From NCBI RefSeq assembly GCF_018343545.2, contig NZ_JAGYPE020000019.1:48770-83972 (forward strand): a stretch of DNA of 35,203 nt. Reading direction: 5' to 3'. This DNA comes from Neobacillus citreus. Lineage in GTDB: Bacteria > Bacillota > Bacilli > Bacillales > Cytobacillaceae. Shown here in pieces: positions 1 to 7,523 of this stretch. The notes below the pieces were generated by a model. It saw nothing but the letters and a program-made list of their open reading frames with translations. It made no database searches and had not been told where the DNA came from. Position 1 is the first letter of the stretch. Each line of letters opens with the position of its first letter. The translations under genes were made by a program, and so were the position numbers.

Positions 1-245
1 TGATGGCTCGGTCGTTATAAAAGGATTCATAACTCCCGAGGTCAGATTCTTGATGATGGTTCAGTCGTTATGAAAGGCTTATAACTCCCGGAGTCAGATT
101 CTTGATGATAGTTCAGTAGTTATGAAAGGCTCATAACTCCCGAAGTCAGATTCTTGATGATGGTTCGGTCGATATGAAAGGATTATAACTCCCGAAGTCA
201 GATTTTTGATGATGGTTCAGTCGTTATGAAAGGCTTATAACTGCC
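1..245. repeat. Tandem array A, 52-base period, about five copies
   Basis: Imperfect tandem copies run from the window edge, so the array is probably longer. Full units lie at about 23-75 (53 bases), 76-127, 128-179 and 180-231, with partial copies at each end. Each unit opens with GGCT or GGAT, then CATAAC/TATAAC and TCCCG. It ends with GTTATG and AAA. CATAAC at unit positions 5-10 is the exact complement of GTTATG at 44-49, so each copy can form a hairpin. The period is not a multiple of three and no frame stays open, so it is not a repeat protein. There are no unique spacers. From 246 to 378 I see only AT-rich leader and the ribosome binding site of the next gene. Confidence 0.9.
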
Positions 246-378
246 AATCTAGAATTTTACGAAACATTCCGGTCTTAAATTCAGTACCAAAGACGTATCT
301 GTTTTTGGAAAATATATGTATGAATAAAAAAATACTTGGCATAATGTTAGGGATAATAAGATTCAAAGGAGAGACAAA

Positions 379-630
379 ATGCCTATTGAAGAAGGTGCCA
401 AGTTTCAAATTTCTCAAGGTGCACAAGGTTTCTTTAACTCCGCAGATTTATTAACGGTCATTTCAAATAATGGAGTAACCGTTCAATTTACACTGGGGGA
501 AGGAAAGGGTTATGGGGCGATGCCCGTTGACCATATGAACTATCTCCTTAAAAGATCAAACCTGACAAAAATTCAAAATAAAAGAGCTTTATTAAGTCCA
601 AGTGAAGGCACTGAAGAACATATTAGCTGA
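379..630 (+). CDS. Small hypothetical protein
   Basis: An 83-residue protein that I do not recognise. It starts at ATG after AAAGGAGAG with normal spacing, so translation is likely. It has no signal peptide, membrane segment or cysteine. The middle part alternates hydrophobic and polar residues (around 22-50: ADLLTVISNNGVTVQFTLGE), which suggests a small beta fold. The C-terminal third is basic and then polar. It stands alone, with an intrinsic terminator directly after the stop and a separate ribosome binding site for the next gene. The reading frame, ribosome binding site and terminator support a real gene; the function is unknown. Confidence 0.7.
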   Translation: MPIEEGAKFQISQGAQGFFNSADLLTVISNNGVTVQFTLGEGKGYGAMPVDHMNYLLKRSNLTKIQNKRALLSPSEGTEEHIS

Positions 631-633
631 ATG

Positions 634-660
634 GAGAGGGATAAATTCTCTCTCTTTTTT
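634..660 (+). terminator. Intrinsic terminator after the small hypothetical gene
   Basis: GAGAG at 634-638 pairs with CTCTC at 648-652 around a 9-base loop. A T-rich run to 660 follows. It lies a few bases after the stop codon at 630. Confidence 0.6.
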
Positions 661-739
661 ATTTTACATGGGTAGGAAATTAGCTGGCAATCCAGAATAT
701 TTAATGGCATAAAATACAAAAAAGGATAGGTGAAAACTG

Positions 740-1516
740 ATGAATATAAAAAAGCATCAATTAAATGAATCCACACTAGCATACATAGACGAAGGCGCTG
801 GGAATCCTGTTGTACTTCTGCACGGTTTCTGCGGTAGTTCTCAGTATTGGGAAAAAGTAATTCCTGAGTTGGCCAAACATAATCGTGTCATCGCTCCTGA
901 TTTGCCAGGGCATGGGCAATCTTCACCACTGAAGCCCGGATTTTCAATAGACGACCTCGCACAAAAAATTAAAGAATTATTAGATGCGTTAAACATTGAG
1001 AAGGTATCGATCTTCGGACACTCTCTAGGCGGATACATAACGGTTGCCTTTGCGGAAAAATTTAATTCCTATTTAAATGGCTTTTCCCTTGTACACTCTA
1101 CTGCCTTCCCGGATTCAGATGAAGCGAAAAAGGGAAGAGAGGCAGGTGTTACAAAAATAAAGGACGAAGGCATTCATACTTTTATTGATGGGTTGGTTCC
1201 GAAGCTTTTCTCCCCAGAACACCTAAATGAAAGCTATGTAGAAAAAGCAAAACAAATTGGCTGCACCACTTCACCACAAGGGGCAATGGATACGCTTTTA
1301 GCGATGAAAAATCGCCCTGACCGCAATCATGTATTACAAAATACCGAAGTACCCGTCATATTAATTGCGGGAGAGCAGGATCAAATTGTCCCAGTTGAAA
1401 AAACTTTTTCAGTTTCAAGAACAAACATCAAGCAAGCTATAATAAAAAATGCCGGACATATGAGTATGTATGAAAATCCAGATGAGCTTATAAAACTTAT
1501 CACGACATTTTCTTGA
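740..1516 (+). CDS. Alpha/beta hydrolase (MhpC/BioH-like fold)
   Basis: A 258-residue cytoplasmic alpha/beta hydrolase. Visible parts are the oxyanion-region HGF at 28-30, the PGHG turn near 56-59, the nucleophile elbow GHSLGG at 93-98 (Ser95), an acid in GEQDQIVP (Asp214) and the catalytic His240 in NAGHMS. The length is typical of the family of esterases and C-C bond hydrolases. A cap region lies between about 120 and 190. The start ATG follows an AGGATAGGTG ribosome binding site. The substrate cannot be read from sequence. It sits 65 bases before a FAH-family gene and near an extradiol dioxygenase, so hydrolysis of a ring-cleavage product is a reasonable inference but unproven. Confidence 0.85.
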   Translation: MNIKKHQLNESTLAYIDEGAGNPVVLLHGFCGSSQYWEKVIPELAKHNRVIAPDLPGHGQSSPLKPGFSIDDLAQKIKELLDALNIEKVSIFGHSLGGYITVAFAEKFNSYLNGFSLVHSTAFPDSDEAKKGREAGVTKIKDEGIHTFIDGLVPKLFSPEHLNESYVEKAKQIGCTTSPQGAMDTLLAMKNRPDRNHVLQNTEVPVILIAGEQDQIVPVEKTFSVSRTNIKQAIIKNAGHMSMYENPDELIKLITTFS

Positions 1517-1581
1517 CAATTTCGACAATTCGGTAATACTTAAAGTTAGATATATATTTTTACAGGAGAGAGGAGTTACGT

Positions 1582-2433
1582 ATGAAATTACTAACCTTTA
1601 AAAAAGACAATGAGGTCAGGCTTGGTGTGAAGACAGACAATGGCATCCTTGACCTAAATAAAGCTGGGCTTGATTTCACTCTCGAAGATTTAGTAAAAAA
1701 TGAAAACGGACTGTCACTTGTGAAAGAAATCATCAATAGCACGGACTCAGAAAACCACTTAAGTGAGGCAGAAATCGAATTTCTACCGCCATTACTGAAT
1801 CCGGAAAAAATTATATGTGTGGGCCTGAATTATCAAAGCCACGTAGAGGAAGCAAAGCTGGTAAATGTACCTGAGAACCCTGTTTTATTTAGTAAATTTA
1901 ACAATGCTTTAGCAGCACACAGTGAAAATATCCCACTGCCTAAAGTTGGGGGAAAATTTGATTTCGAAGCAGAGCTTGTTATGGTGATAGGGAAAGAGGC
2001 AAAGGATGTATCAGAAGAGGAAGCTCTATCCTATGTTTTCGGCTATACAGCAGGAAATGATTTATCTGTCCGCGACCTCCAATTTTTGACCGGCCAGTGG
2101 CTGATTGGGAAATCACCAGACGGATTTGCTCCGATAGGACCGTATGTTGTCCCAGCGGAAGAGGTCGATCCATTCAATTTAAACATTGAATGTAAAGTAA
2201 ACAGTGAGGTCCGCCAATCATCTAATACGAAACATATGATATTTAATTGTGCAAAAATCGTAAGCTACATATCCAAGCATATGACCTTAAGACCTGGAGA
2301 TTTAGTTTTCACCGGAACACCTGAAGGAGTCATTTTGGGATTGCCGGAGAATGAGCAGGTATGGTTGAAGCCTGGTGATGAAATGGAAGTCACGATTGAG
2401 AATATTGGGACATTAAGGAACTTCTTAGTTTAA
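1582..2433 (+). CDS. Fumarylacetoacetate hydrolase (FAH) family protein
   Basis: A 283-residue FAH-superfamily enzyme: a short N-terminal domain (about 1-70) and the FAH barrel. Seen in sequence: GLNYQSH at 81-87 with the conserved His87, the metal-binding set Glu129 and Glu131 in FDFEAEL and Asp160 in AGNDLSVRD, the KSPDGFAPIGP loop near 177-187, and a TGTPEGV loop near the C-terminus. Family members act as C-C hydrolases, isomerases or oxaloacetate decarboxylases on 2-keto acids with Mg or Mn. Size and layout resemble the YisK/HpcE-like group. The start follows AGGAGAGAGGAG. It is followed by a hairpin shared with the convergent regulator gene. The exact substrate is unknown. Confidence 0.88.
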   Translation: MKLLTFKKDNEVRLGVKTDNGILDLNKAGLDFTLEDLVKNENGLSLVKEIINSTDSENHLSEAEIEFLPPLLNPEKIICVGLNYQSHVEEAKLVNVPENPVLFSKFNNALAAHSENIPLPKVGGKFDFEAELVMVIGKEAKDVSEEEALSYVFGYTAGNDLSVRDLQFLTGQWLIGKSPDGFAPIGPYVVPAEEVDPFNLNIECKVNSEVRQSSNTKHMIFNCAKIVSYISKHMTLRPGDLVFTGTPEGVILGLPENEQVWLKPGDEMEVTIENIGTLRNFLV

Positions 2434-2455
2434 TCCATTTATATTACTGAAAGAG

Positions 2456-2493
2456 CAAACCTCAAGATTTTATGATCCTGAGGTTTGTTTTTT
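2456..2493. terminator. Bidirectional terminator between convergent genes
   Basis: CAAACCTCA (2456-2464) pairs perfectly with TGAGGTTTG (2479-2487), followed by a run of T. It sits between the FAH gene stop (2433) and the stop of the reverse-strand regulator (2492). Confidence 0.8.
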
Positions 2494-3031
2494 AATAAAT
2501 GCCATTATGTTCAGAATCAGTATAAGTTGCAATCAGGATGACTGCTTTTTGATCTCCGATATTTTTAACAAAATGCGGGACACTCGCATTCCAGCTAAAG
2601 GAATCGCCTTCCTCTAACATGTAGGAGTCTTCGCCTTGCTCAGCAAGGACCTTGCCTTCCAAGACTAAATGTGATTCTTCACCCTCATGGGCATTTGCTT
2701 CCCCCATTGATGCTCCGGGTGGAAATTCCACACTCATCAATCTCAATCCGCCAATTGATGCGATATGCTCGATTTTCAACTCATTAAAAGAGGAGTAGGA
2801 CCGCTCATTTTTTTTGACAACTCGCATGTGCTGTTTTTTCTCTAATAATAAATAAGGTAATGGGATTTCTAAATAATTAGCAATCGTTTGCAAAGTATTT
2901 ATCGATGGAGAGGTGTTATTATTTTCAACATTGCTAATAAATCCTTTTGAAAGACCAGTGCCATCACACATTTGGGCAATCGTTATTTTTTTCCTGTTTC
3001 GGATGGCGCGAATTTTCGATCCAATATCCAA
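2492..3031 (-). CDS. XRE-family regulator with C-terminal cupin sensor
   Basis: A 179-residue two-domain regulator. Residues 4-63 are a Cro/CI-type helix-turn-helix (GLSKGFISNVENN is the recognition region). Residues 95-175 are a small cupin with the metal-type pattern His115, Glu119, His121 and His153. Proteins of this design bind DNA and sense a small ligand through the cupin. A longer frame starts at GTG 3040, but that GTG is part of the sequence AGAGGTGG, which makes a good Shine-Dalgarno for the TTG at 3031, so I chose TTG. It is divergent from the hydrolase/DoxX/dioxygenase operon, and the region between holds repeated sites, so I infer that it controls both itself and that operon. The ligand is unknown. 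Confidence 0.88.
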   Translation of the reverse strand: MDIGSKIRAIRNRKKITIAQMCDGTGLSKGFISNVENNNTSPSINTLQTIANYLEIPLPYLLLEKKQHMRVVKKNERSYSSFNELKIEHIASIGGLRLMSVEFPPGASMGEANAHEGEESHLVLEGKVLAEQGEDSYMLEEGDSFSWNASVPHFVKNIGDQKAVILIATYTDSEHNGIY

Positions 3032-3068
3032 GTTTTCCACCTCTAACGTTTTCTTATATAGAACTTAT

Positions 3069-3097
3069 TTATATATTAGCAAAAAAATAATTGACAA
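3069..3097 (-). promoter_or_regulatory. Promoter of the XRE-cupin regulator
   Basis: On the reverse strand TTGTCA (3097-3092), a 17-base spacer and ATATAA (3074-3069) make a good sigma-A promoter. Its -35 overlaps that of the opposite promoter by five bases, so the two polymerases should exclude each other. Confidence 0.7.
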
Positions 3098-3119
3098 TCC
3101 ATATAATCTGTTGTTATCT
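3091..3119 (+). promoter_or_regulatory. Promoter of the hydrolase/DoxX/dioxygenase operon
   Basis: TTGACA (3091-3096), a 17-base spacer and TTATCT (3114-3119). Transcription would start near 3126, giving a leader of about 170 bases that contains two further copies of the repeated operator-like site. Confidence 0.65.
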
Positions 3120-3297
3120 TATAAATAACAAAAGTTCATATTAAGAAACACGTTTATTTTTTTGTATTAAAGTTTTCTTATATGAATCTTTATTTATTAT
3201 TTAAATACATCGACTCTCAATTCTTTGGGATTAGTATTTACGTCTATAGATAACCTATAGATATCAATAATTTATTTTTATAGAAAGGGTGATGGCA

Positions 3298-3942
3298 TTG
3301 AAATCATCATTGACTTACTCACTTCTTAAGCCTGAGCAAGTTGATCCAGATAAATCCTATCCTGCTTTATTTTTGATGCATGGAATGGGCAGTAATGAAC
3401 AAGATTTACTGCCATTGGTTGCCGGTTTGGAAGAGAAATTTTTCATTTTTAGTATCCGTGGTCCGCTAGTGCAGCCACCTGGCTTCGCGTTTTTTACGAT
3501 TGAAGGCTTTGGAAAACCGCACCGCCATGTTTTTGATGAGACAGTAGGGATGATCTCCAATTTTATTGATGATGTTTTGGCGGAATATCCGGTAGATCCA
3601 AATCAACTGTATTTGGCCGGTTTTAGTCAGGGAGCAATTCTTTCGATGTCCCTCGCAATTAAACTGGGTAACCGTATTAAAGGCATTGCCGCTTTAAGTG
3701 GGTACATTCCTGGATTTGTGAAAGAAGAATATGAAAAGAACCCGGTAAATGAACTCTCGCTTTTTATTTCCCACGGTGAATTTGACCAGATTCTTCCATA
3801 CCAATGGGGTGTTGAAAACGATGAATACTTTAGAAGTTTGGGTGCAAAAGTCGCTTTCCATTCGTATCCAGCAGGACATACTGTCACTTTGAAAAATCAA
3901 CAAGATTTTACAAAATGGTTAGTAAATCAACTAGAAAAATAA
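3298..3942 (+). CDS. Phospholipase/carboxylesterase family hydrolase (MhqD-like)
   Basis: An alpha/beta hydrolase of the Abhydrolase_2 (phospholipase/carboxylesterase) family, about 214 residues. Counted from the ATG-containing longer frame (start 3289), HGMGSNEQDLLPL is at 31-43, the nucleophile elbow GFSQGA at 111-116 (Ser113), the acid Asp166 in HGEFDQILP and His197 in PAGHTV. Possible starts are GTG 3289, ATG 3292 and TTG 3298. GGTGAT at 3288-3293 looks like the Shine-Dalgarno itself, so I prefer TTG 3298. It is the first gene of a three-gene operon with DoxX and a dioxygenase. Bacillus MhqD, MhqP and MhqO are the same protein classes and serve in quinone/catechol resistance, so this is the likely context. 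Confidence 0.85.
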   Translation: MKSSLTYSLLKPEQVDPDKSYPALFLMHGMGSNEQDLLPLVAGLEEKFFIFSIRGPLVQPPGFAFFTIEGFGKPHRHVFDETVGMISNFIDDVLAEYPVDPNQLYLAGFSQGAILSMSLAIKLGNRIKGIAALSGYIPGFVKEEYEKNPVNELSLFISHGEFDQILPYQWGVENDEYFRSLGAKVAFHSYPAGHTVTLKNQQDFTKWLVNQLEK

Positions 3943-3964
3943 AATTATAAAGGAGAGATGAGAA

Positions 3965-4396
3965 ATGTTGAAAAAATACGAAGCAAGTACATTCATTTTA
4001 CGAGTAGTTTTAGGGATCACATTCTTTGTCCACGGATTAGTAAAATTTCAAGGTGGAATCGAAAATATTGCCGGTTGGTTTGCAAGTATTGGGCTGCCAG
4101 GTTTCATGGCATACGGTGTAGGGCTGCTGGAAGTAGTGGGGGGAATCGCCTTAATTGTCGGATTTGGAAGCAGAATCGTTTCCGCTTTATTTGTATTGTT
4201 AATGGCTGGTGCCATTTTTAAAGTAAAATTAGCAGGGGGCTTTTTGGGTAATGGGCAAGGTGCAGGTTATGAATTAGAACTAGCGTTTCTGGCCATGTCA
4301 TTATTAATTGCCATCAATGACAGCAAGTTGTTCGCTCTGGACCAACTATTATTTAATAAAGAAAAGAAAGAAACTAATATTAGAAAAGCGGCTTAA
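3965..4396 (+). CDS. DoxX family membrane protein (MhqP-like)
   Basis: A 143-residue DoxX-family protein with four predicted membrane helices at about 10-27, 48-68, 70-87 and 104-120. Typical family features are the FFVHGLVKFQGG stretch after helix 1 and the glycine-rich GVGLLEVVGGIALIVGFG before and in helix 2-3. DoxX proteins are linked to thiol or quinone stress in several bacteria; their biochemical role is not settled. The start ATG follows AAAGGAGAG. It lies 22 bases after the hydrolase gene and 17 bases before the dioxygenase, so all three are probably co-transcribed. The lysine-rich C-terminus should face the cytoplasm. Confidence 0.87.
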   Translation: MLKKYEASTFILRVVLGITFFVHGLVKFQGGIENIAGWFASIGLPGFMAYGVGLLEVVGGIALIVGFGSRIVSALFVLLMAGAIFKVKLAGGFLGNGQGAGYELELAFLAMSLLIAINDSKLFALDQLLFNKEKKETNIRKAA

Positions 4397-4413
4397 TTAA
4401 AGGAGGAATAATA

Positions 4414-5190
4414 ATGCTTCCATCATTATTTATCGCACATGGCGCTCCATTACTGGCGATTGAAAACAATGAATACACACAGTTTTTAAATCAATTAGGA
4501 AAAAATCTTCCTCGTCCTAAAGCTATTGTCATTTTTTCAGCCCATTGGGAATCCCGTCTGCAAAAAGTAAGCGATGTTGAACAATACAGTACCATTTATG
4601 ATTTTGGAGGATTTCCTCCTGAATTATATACGATTCAATATCCTGCTCAGGGAAATCATGAACTTTCGAAAGAAATAATGGATCTGTTTGCTGCAAATGA
4701 GGTACCGTTTGAAACCGAAATGCAGCGCGGCCTCGATCATGGTTCATGGGTTGTCCTTCGGATGCTGTATCCGAACACTGATATTCCAGTTATTGCGATG
4801 TCAGTAAATTCCCGACTGTCGCCTGAAGAACAGTATAAAATCGGCAAAACCTTGACCGGGTTAAGAGAAAAAGATATCTTAATCATCGCCAGCGGGGGAA
4901 CATCGCATAACTTAAGAGCTGTCAATTGGGCCGATAGCGGAGTGGATCAATGGGCTCTTGAATTTGAAGACTGGCTTGCCTACCATCTGAACCATTGGGA
5001 CCTAGACTCATTATTCCAATATGATACCTTAGCTCCAAATGCGGAATATGCCGTTCCTCCATATGGAAGAGAACACTTTATCCCGCTGTTTTACGCGATG
5101 GGTGCCGCCGATAATGAGAAAAAAGCAGCCTTGCTGCACCGCAGCTTCCGATATGGAAACTTGACACATAGTGTTTGGCAATTTGGATAA
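4414..5190 (+). CDS. Class III extradiol ring-cleavage dioxygenase, DODA/YgiD type
   Basis: A 258-residue LigB-superfamily dioxygenase. The likely metal ligands are His9 (FIAHGAP), His44 (FSAHWES) and His221 (YGREHFIP). Their spacing (35 and 177) is that of the zinc/iron site I recall for E. coli YgiD. His109 (LDHGSW) and His165 (GTSHNL) are the conserved active-site histidines. Enzymes of this family open catechol rings such as DOPA, which fits removal of catechols or quinones together with the two upstream genes. MhqO of B. subtilis is the functional comparison, although it belongs to a different dioxygenase family. Strong AAAGGAGGA ribosome binding site. Last gene of the operon. Confidence 0.88.
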   Translation: MLPSLFIAHGAPLLAIENNEYTQFLNQLGKNLPRPKAIVIFSAHWESRLQKVSDVEQYSTIYDFGGFPPELYTIQYPAQGNHELSKEIMDLFAANEVPFETEMQRGLDHGSWVVLRMLYPNTDIPVIAMSVNSRLSPEEQYKIGKTLTGLREKDILIIASGGTSHNLRAVNWADSGVDQWALEFEDWLAYHLNHWDLDSLFQYDTLAPNAEYAVPPYGREHFIPLFYAMGAADNEKKAALLHRSFRYGNLTHSVWQFG

Positions 5191-5217
5191 TTGTTTATAG
5201 ATTCCAATTCATTTTAT

Positions 5218-5266
5218 AAGCCGACAGCGAAATGACTATACATTTAGTCCATTGCACTGTCGGCTT
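5218..5266 (+). terminator. Long stem-loop after the dioxygenase gene
   Basis: AAGCCGACAG (5218-5227) pairs with CTGTCGGCTT (5257-5266). The stem extends inward with gaps (AATGACTA against TAGTCCATT). The T-run is poor (CTTTGGTATT), so termination may be partial. Confidence 0.5.
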
Positions 5267-5316
5267 TGGTATTATATAGAAAGGTATACATATCAGTTTT
5301 TTGGAGGAATGTCTGT

Positions 5317-6906
5317 ATGACGAAGACAATTTTCACAAACGGAAAAATCTATACACTGGATGAACTGGAGCCTTTGGTTGAGGCAGTTGTAGTTGAGAAT
5401 GGAAGAATTGTTGATGTGGGATCTCATGCTGAAATGACCCTTCAATGGGGAAGAGATGGGTCTCGTGTTGTTGATTTGCAAGGGAGGACGGTTACTCCCG
5501 GACTGATTGACAGTCATCTGCATCTTTCTGGCGTGGCTTTTAATTTCTTAGATCTTGATTTAACGGGGGTCAAATCAAAACAAGAAATGCTTGATAAGCT
5601 CCGTTCAAAAGCAAACAGCGTTCCACCTGGAAAATGGCTGGTCGGAATGGGTTGGGATGAGAATTTGTTTACCGAAGGCGGAATTCCGACTCTTGAAGAA
5701 CTGGATTATGCAGCACCGCATTGTCCAATTTATTTAAAACGGATTTGCCACCACGCCTTTCTAGTAAACAGTAAGGCTCTTGAAGTGTCTGCTTACGACC
5801 CTACCATTGAGGTTCCCGCCGGGGGAACGGTTGTATTAGATCCTATTACGAAAAAACCGACAGGAATGATTTTGGAATCGGCATCTAAACTATTTACCAA
5901 ACACATTCCGGAGAAAAGCTATGAAGAGTTAAAAAGCGGTTTAGAGAAGGCAATGGACTTTGCTGTAAAAAAAGGGTTAACAAGTGTTCACACGAATGAT
6001 CCAGCCTTTTTTGGCGGATTTGAGCAAACCTATAGAATGTATGATGAATTAATTAATCAGGAAGGAAAGGCCTTACGCTGCAATCTATTGATCGATTATC
6101 CTTACCTTCAGGCTTTGAAAGCTAAGGGAATGTATGCCGGTTACGGGAATGAGAAATTGAAAATCGGCTCTATTAAAATATTCGCAGACGGCGCTTTTGG
6201 CAGAAGAACGGCGCTATTATCCGAGCCATATCATGATAAACCTGATGCGTATGGGGATGCAATGCTTAGCCAAGAAAAACTATATGAGATCGTGAAAAAC
6301 GCAAGGGATCATGGCATGCCAATTGCCGTACATACCATTGGTGATCAAGCATTGGAAAATGTTCTAGATGTGCTTGAGCAATTCCCGTCGGTCGAGTATC
6401 GTGACCGGATTATCCATGTTTCTTTAGTTAGGCCGGATTTGATTAAAAGACTGGCGGTACCGAGCCGGATTGCCGACATTCAACCGAGATTTGTGGTCGG
6501 TGATTATCCATGGATTAAGGAAAGATTAGGGGAGAAGCGGGAGCAGTATTTGTACGCTTGGAAATCGCTGCTTGCGGCAGGTGTCATATGTGCGGGTGGT
6601 TCTGATGCACCAGTCGAACCTGTGGATCCACTGTTAGGCATTCACGCTGCCGTTACCCGCAGAGCACCATGGGATTCCCATGAAGGCTGGAATGTGGGAG
6701 AAAAGCTATCTATACAGGAAGCTGTGAGATTGTTTACGGTTGGTGGTGCCTACGCTACCAACGAAGAAACTTTAAAAGGAACAATTTCTAGAGGAAAGCT
6801 GGCGGATATGACAGTTTACTCGAAAAATCTATTCCAACTTGAAGACCCGGATGAACTGCTGCAAACTTCGGTTGAAATGACGATTATTGATGGAGAAATA
6901 CAATAA
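5317..6906 (+). CDS. Amidohydrolase, YtcJ-like (Amidohydrolase_3 family)
   Basis: A 529-residue metal-dependent amidohydrolase of the YtcJ/exoenzyme-regulator-like group. Visible elements are the N-terminal beta part (MTKTIFTNGKIYTLD), the first metal motif DSHLHL (His67, His69), KIFADGAFG, AVHTIGDQAL and HVSLVRPDL with further ligand histidines, and GSDAPVEPVDPLLGI with the conserved aspartate. A C-terminal return to the beta domain follows (GKLADMTVYS). The frame is open from 5266, but ATG 5317 has GGAGG at a 9-base distance, whereas the codons before it have none. The substrate is not predictable; YtcJ-like enzymes hydrolyse amides, formamides or carbamates. It has its own ribosome binding site, a stem-loop before it and a terminator after it, so it is probably a single-gene unit. 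Confidence 0.88.
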   Translation: MTKTIFTNGKIYTLDELEPLVEAVVVENGRIVDVGSHAEMTLQWGRDGSRVVDLQGRTVTPGLIDSHLHLSGVAFNFLDLDLTGVKSKQEMLDKLRSKANSVPPGKWLVGMGWDENLFTEGGIPTLEELDYAAPHCPIYLKRICHHAFLVNSKALEVSAYDPTIEVPAGGTVVLDPITKKPTGMILESASKLFTKHIPEKSYEELKSGLEKAMDFAVKKGLTSVHTNDPAFFGGFEQTYRMYDELINQEGKALRCNLLIDYPYLQALKAKGMYAGYGNEKLKIGSIKIFADGAFGRRTALLSEPYHDKPDAYGDAMLSQEKLYEIVKNARDHGMPIAVHTIGDQALENVLDVLEQFPSVEYRDRIIHVSLVRPDLIKRLAVPSRIADIQPRFVVGDYPWIKERLGEKREQYLYAWKSLLAAGVICAGGSDAPVEPVDPLLGIHAAVTRRAPWDSHEGWNVGEKLSIQEAVRLFTVGGAYATNEETLKGTISRGKLADMTVYSKNLFQLEDPDELLQTSVEMTIIDGEIQ

Positions 6907-6915
6907 AATTAAATT

Positions 6916-6950
6916 AATTCCTTCCCAATAAATGAAATTGGGAAGGAATT
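6916..6950. terminator. Perfect 14-bp stem between convergent genes
   Basis: AATTCCTTCCCAAT (6916-6929) pairs perfectly with ATTGGGAAGGAATT (6937-6950), loop of 7. It lies between the amidohydrolase stop and the stop of the reverse-strand secreted protein. T-runs on both sides are weak. Confidence 0.7.
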
Positions 6951-6958
6951 ATAAACCC

Positions 6959-7327
6959 CTATTCATATTTTGGTGCAGAACCCATAAAGAATCCATCAAT
7001 GAAAGTTGCCATCATAATTTTGCCATCTTGATCTATAAAAGGTACTCCTACAATTGTAATTCCATAAGAATTATGTACGAGTACTTCAGTGTTATTTATC
7101 CCTCTCCAGTTATCTCCATCCTTAATAATAGAAAGTTTTGCATTTTTAAATTCCTGACTGCTGATTAAATTAGCAATTATTTTGTTTTTTTGTGCTCCGT
7201 AAATAGGAGTAACATTATGACAAGTACAATCTTCTTCCTCCGCTGCTTTTACAGGATTACCTGGTGCAGCAAAAAGGGAAAACGCAATAAAACCACCACA
7301 AATAAGGGCCAACATTTTTTTCTTCAT
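6959..7327 (-). CDS. Small secreted protein with CxC motif, unknown function
   Basis: A 122-residue protein with a clear Sec signal peptide: KKK at the N-terminus, hydrophobic 6-20, and a cleavage site probably near VKA-AEE (28/29). The mature part of about 94 residues begins acidic, has a CTC motif (Cys34, Cys36) and a YGAQKNKIIANLISSQEFK stretch, and ends in alternating beta-like segments (TIVGVPFIDQDGKIMMATFI). There is an excellent reverse-strand ribosome binding site (AAAGGAGGA). The GAQKNK..LISSQEFK part reminds me of the N-terminal region of some secreted peptide precursors in Firmicutes, but the Cys-rich C-terminal peptide is absent and I cannot confirm this. Function not known. Confidence 0.75.
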   Translation of the reverse strand: MKKKMLALICGGFIAFSLFAAPGNPVKAAEEEDCTCHNVTPIYGAQKNKIIANLISSQEFKNAKLSIIKDGDNWRGINNTEVLVHNSYGITIVGVPFIDQDGKIMMATFIDGFFMGSAPKYE

Positions 7328-7457
7328 ACTTTTTTCCTCCTTTAATTAATCTCTGTACTATCATTCTGTTTATTTCGACAATCTCCTTCAAAATACCCGG
7401 TAATATTTTTGAAAAACACCAAAATATATGCCGAAATTGTGTCAGTTGCCCTAAAAG

Positions 7458-7486
7458 TTGTCAATTTATCCTAAATAAGGTCTAAT
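7458..7486 (+). promoter_or_regulatory. Sigma-A promoter of the metallophosphoesterase gene
   Basis: TTGTCA (7458-7463), 17-base spacer, TCTAAT (7481-7486). The start site would be near 7493, about 30 bases before the GTG start. Confidence 0.55.
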
Positions 7487-7523
7487 AGAATTAGTATTTT
7501 TGTATCGTAAAGGGGAATCATGT

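Larger units (their letters stand above)
3048..3191. promoter_or_regulatory. Three copies of an operator-like site in the divergent region
   Basis: GTTTTCTTATATAGAACTTA (3048-3067), GTTTTCTTATATGAATCTTT (3172-3191) and, inverted, GTTTCTTAATATGAACTTT (3149-3131). The first lies over the start of the regulator transcript and the inverted one over the start of the operon transcript. Their joint midpoint (about 3098) falls at the shared -35 box. This is the layout expected for a repressor of both promoters. Direct repeats of CTATAGATA (3244 and 3255) also lie in the leader. Confidence 0.6.

Noticed and set aside
1..245. CRISPR array
   Set aside because: The copies follow each other without unique spacers and no cas gene is near; this is a plain tandem array. 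The same holds for 14796-15107.
6932..7168. Forward-strand open frame of 78 codons
   Set aside because: It lies antisense to the secreted-protein gene, has no ribosome binding site and begins inside the terminator hairpin.
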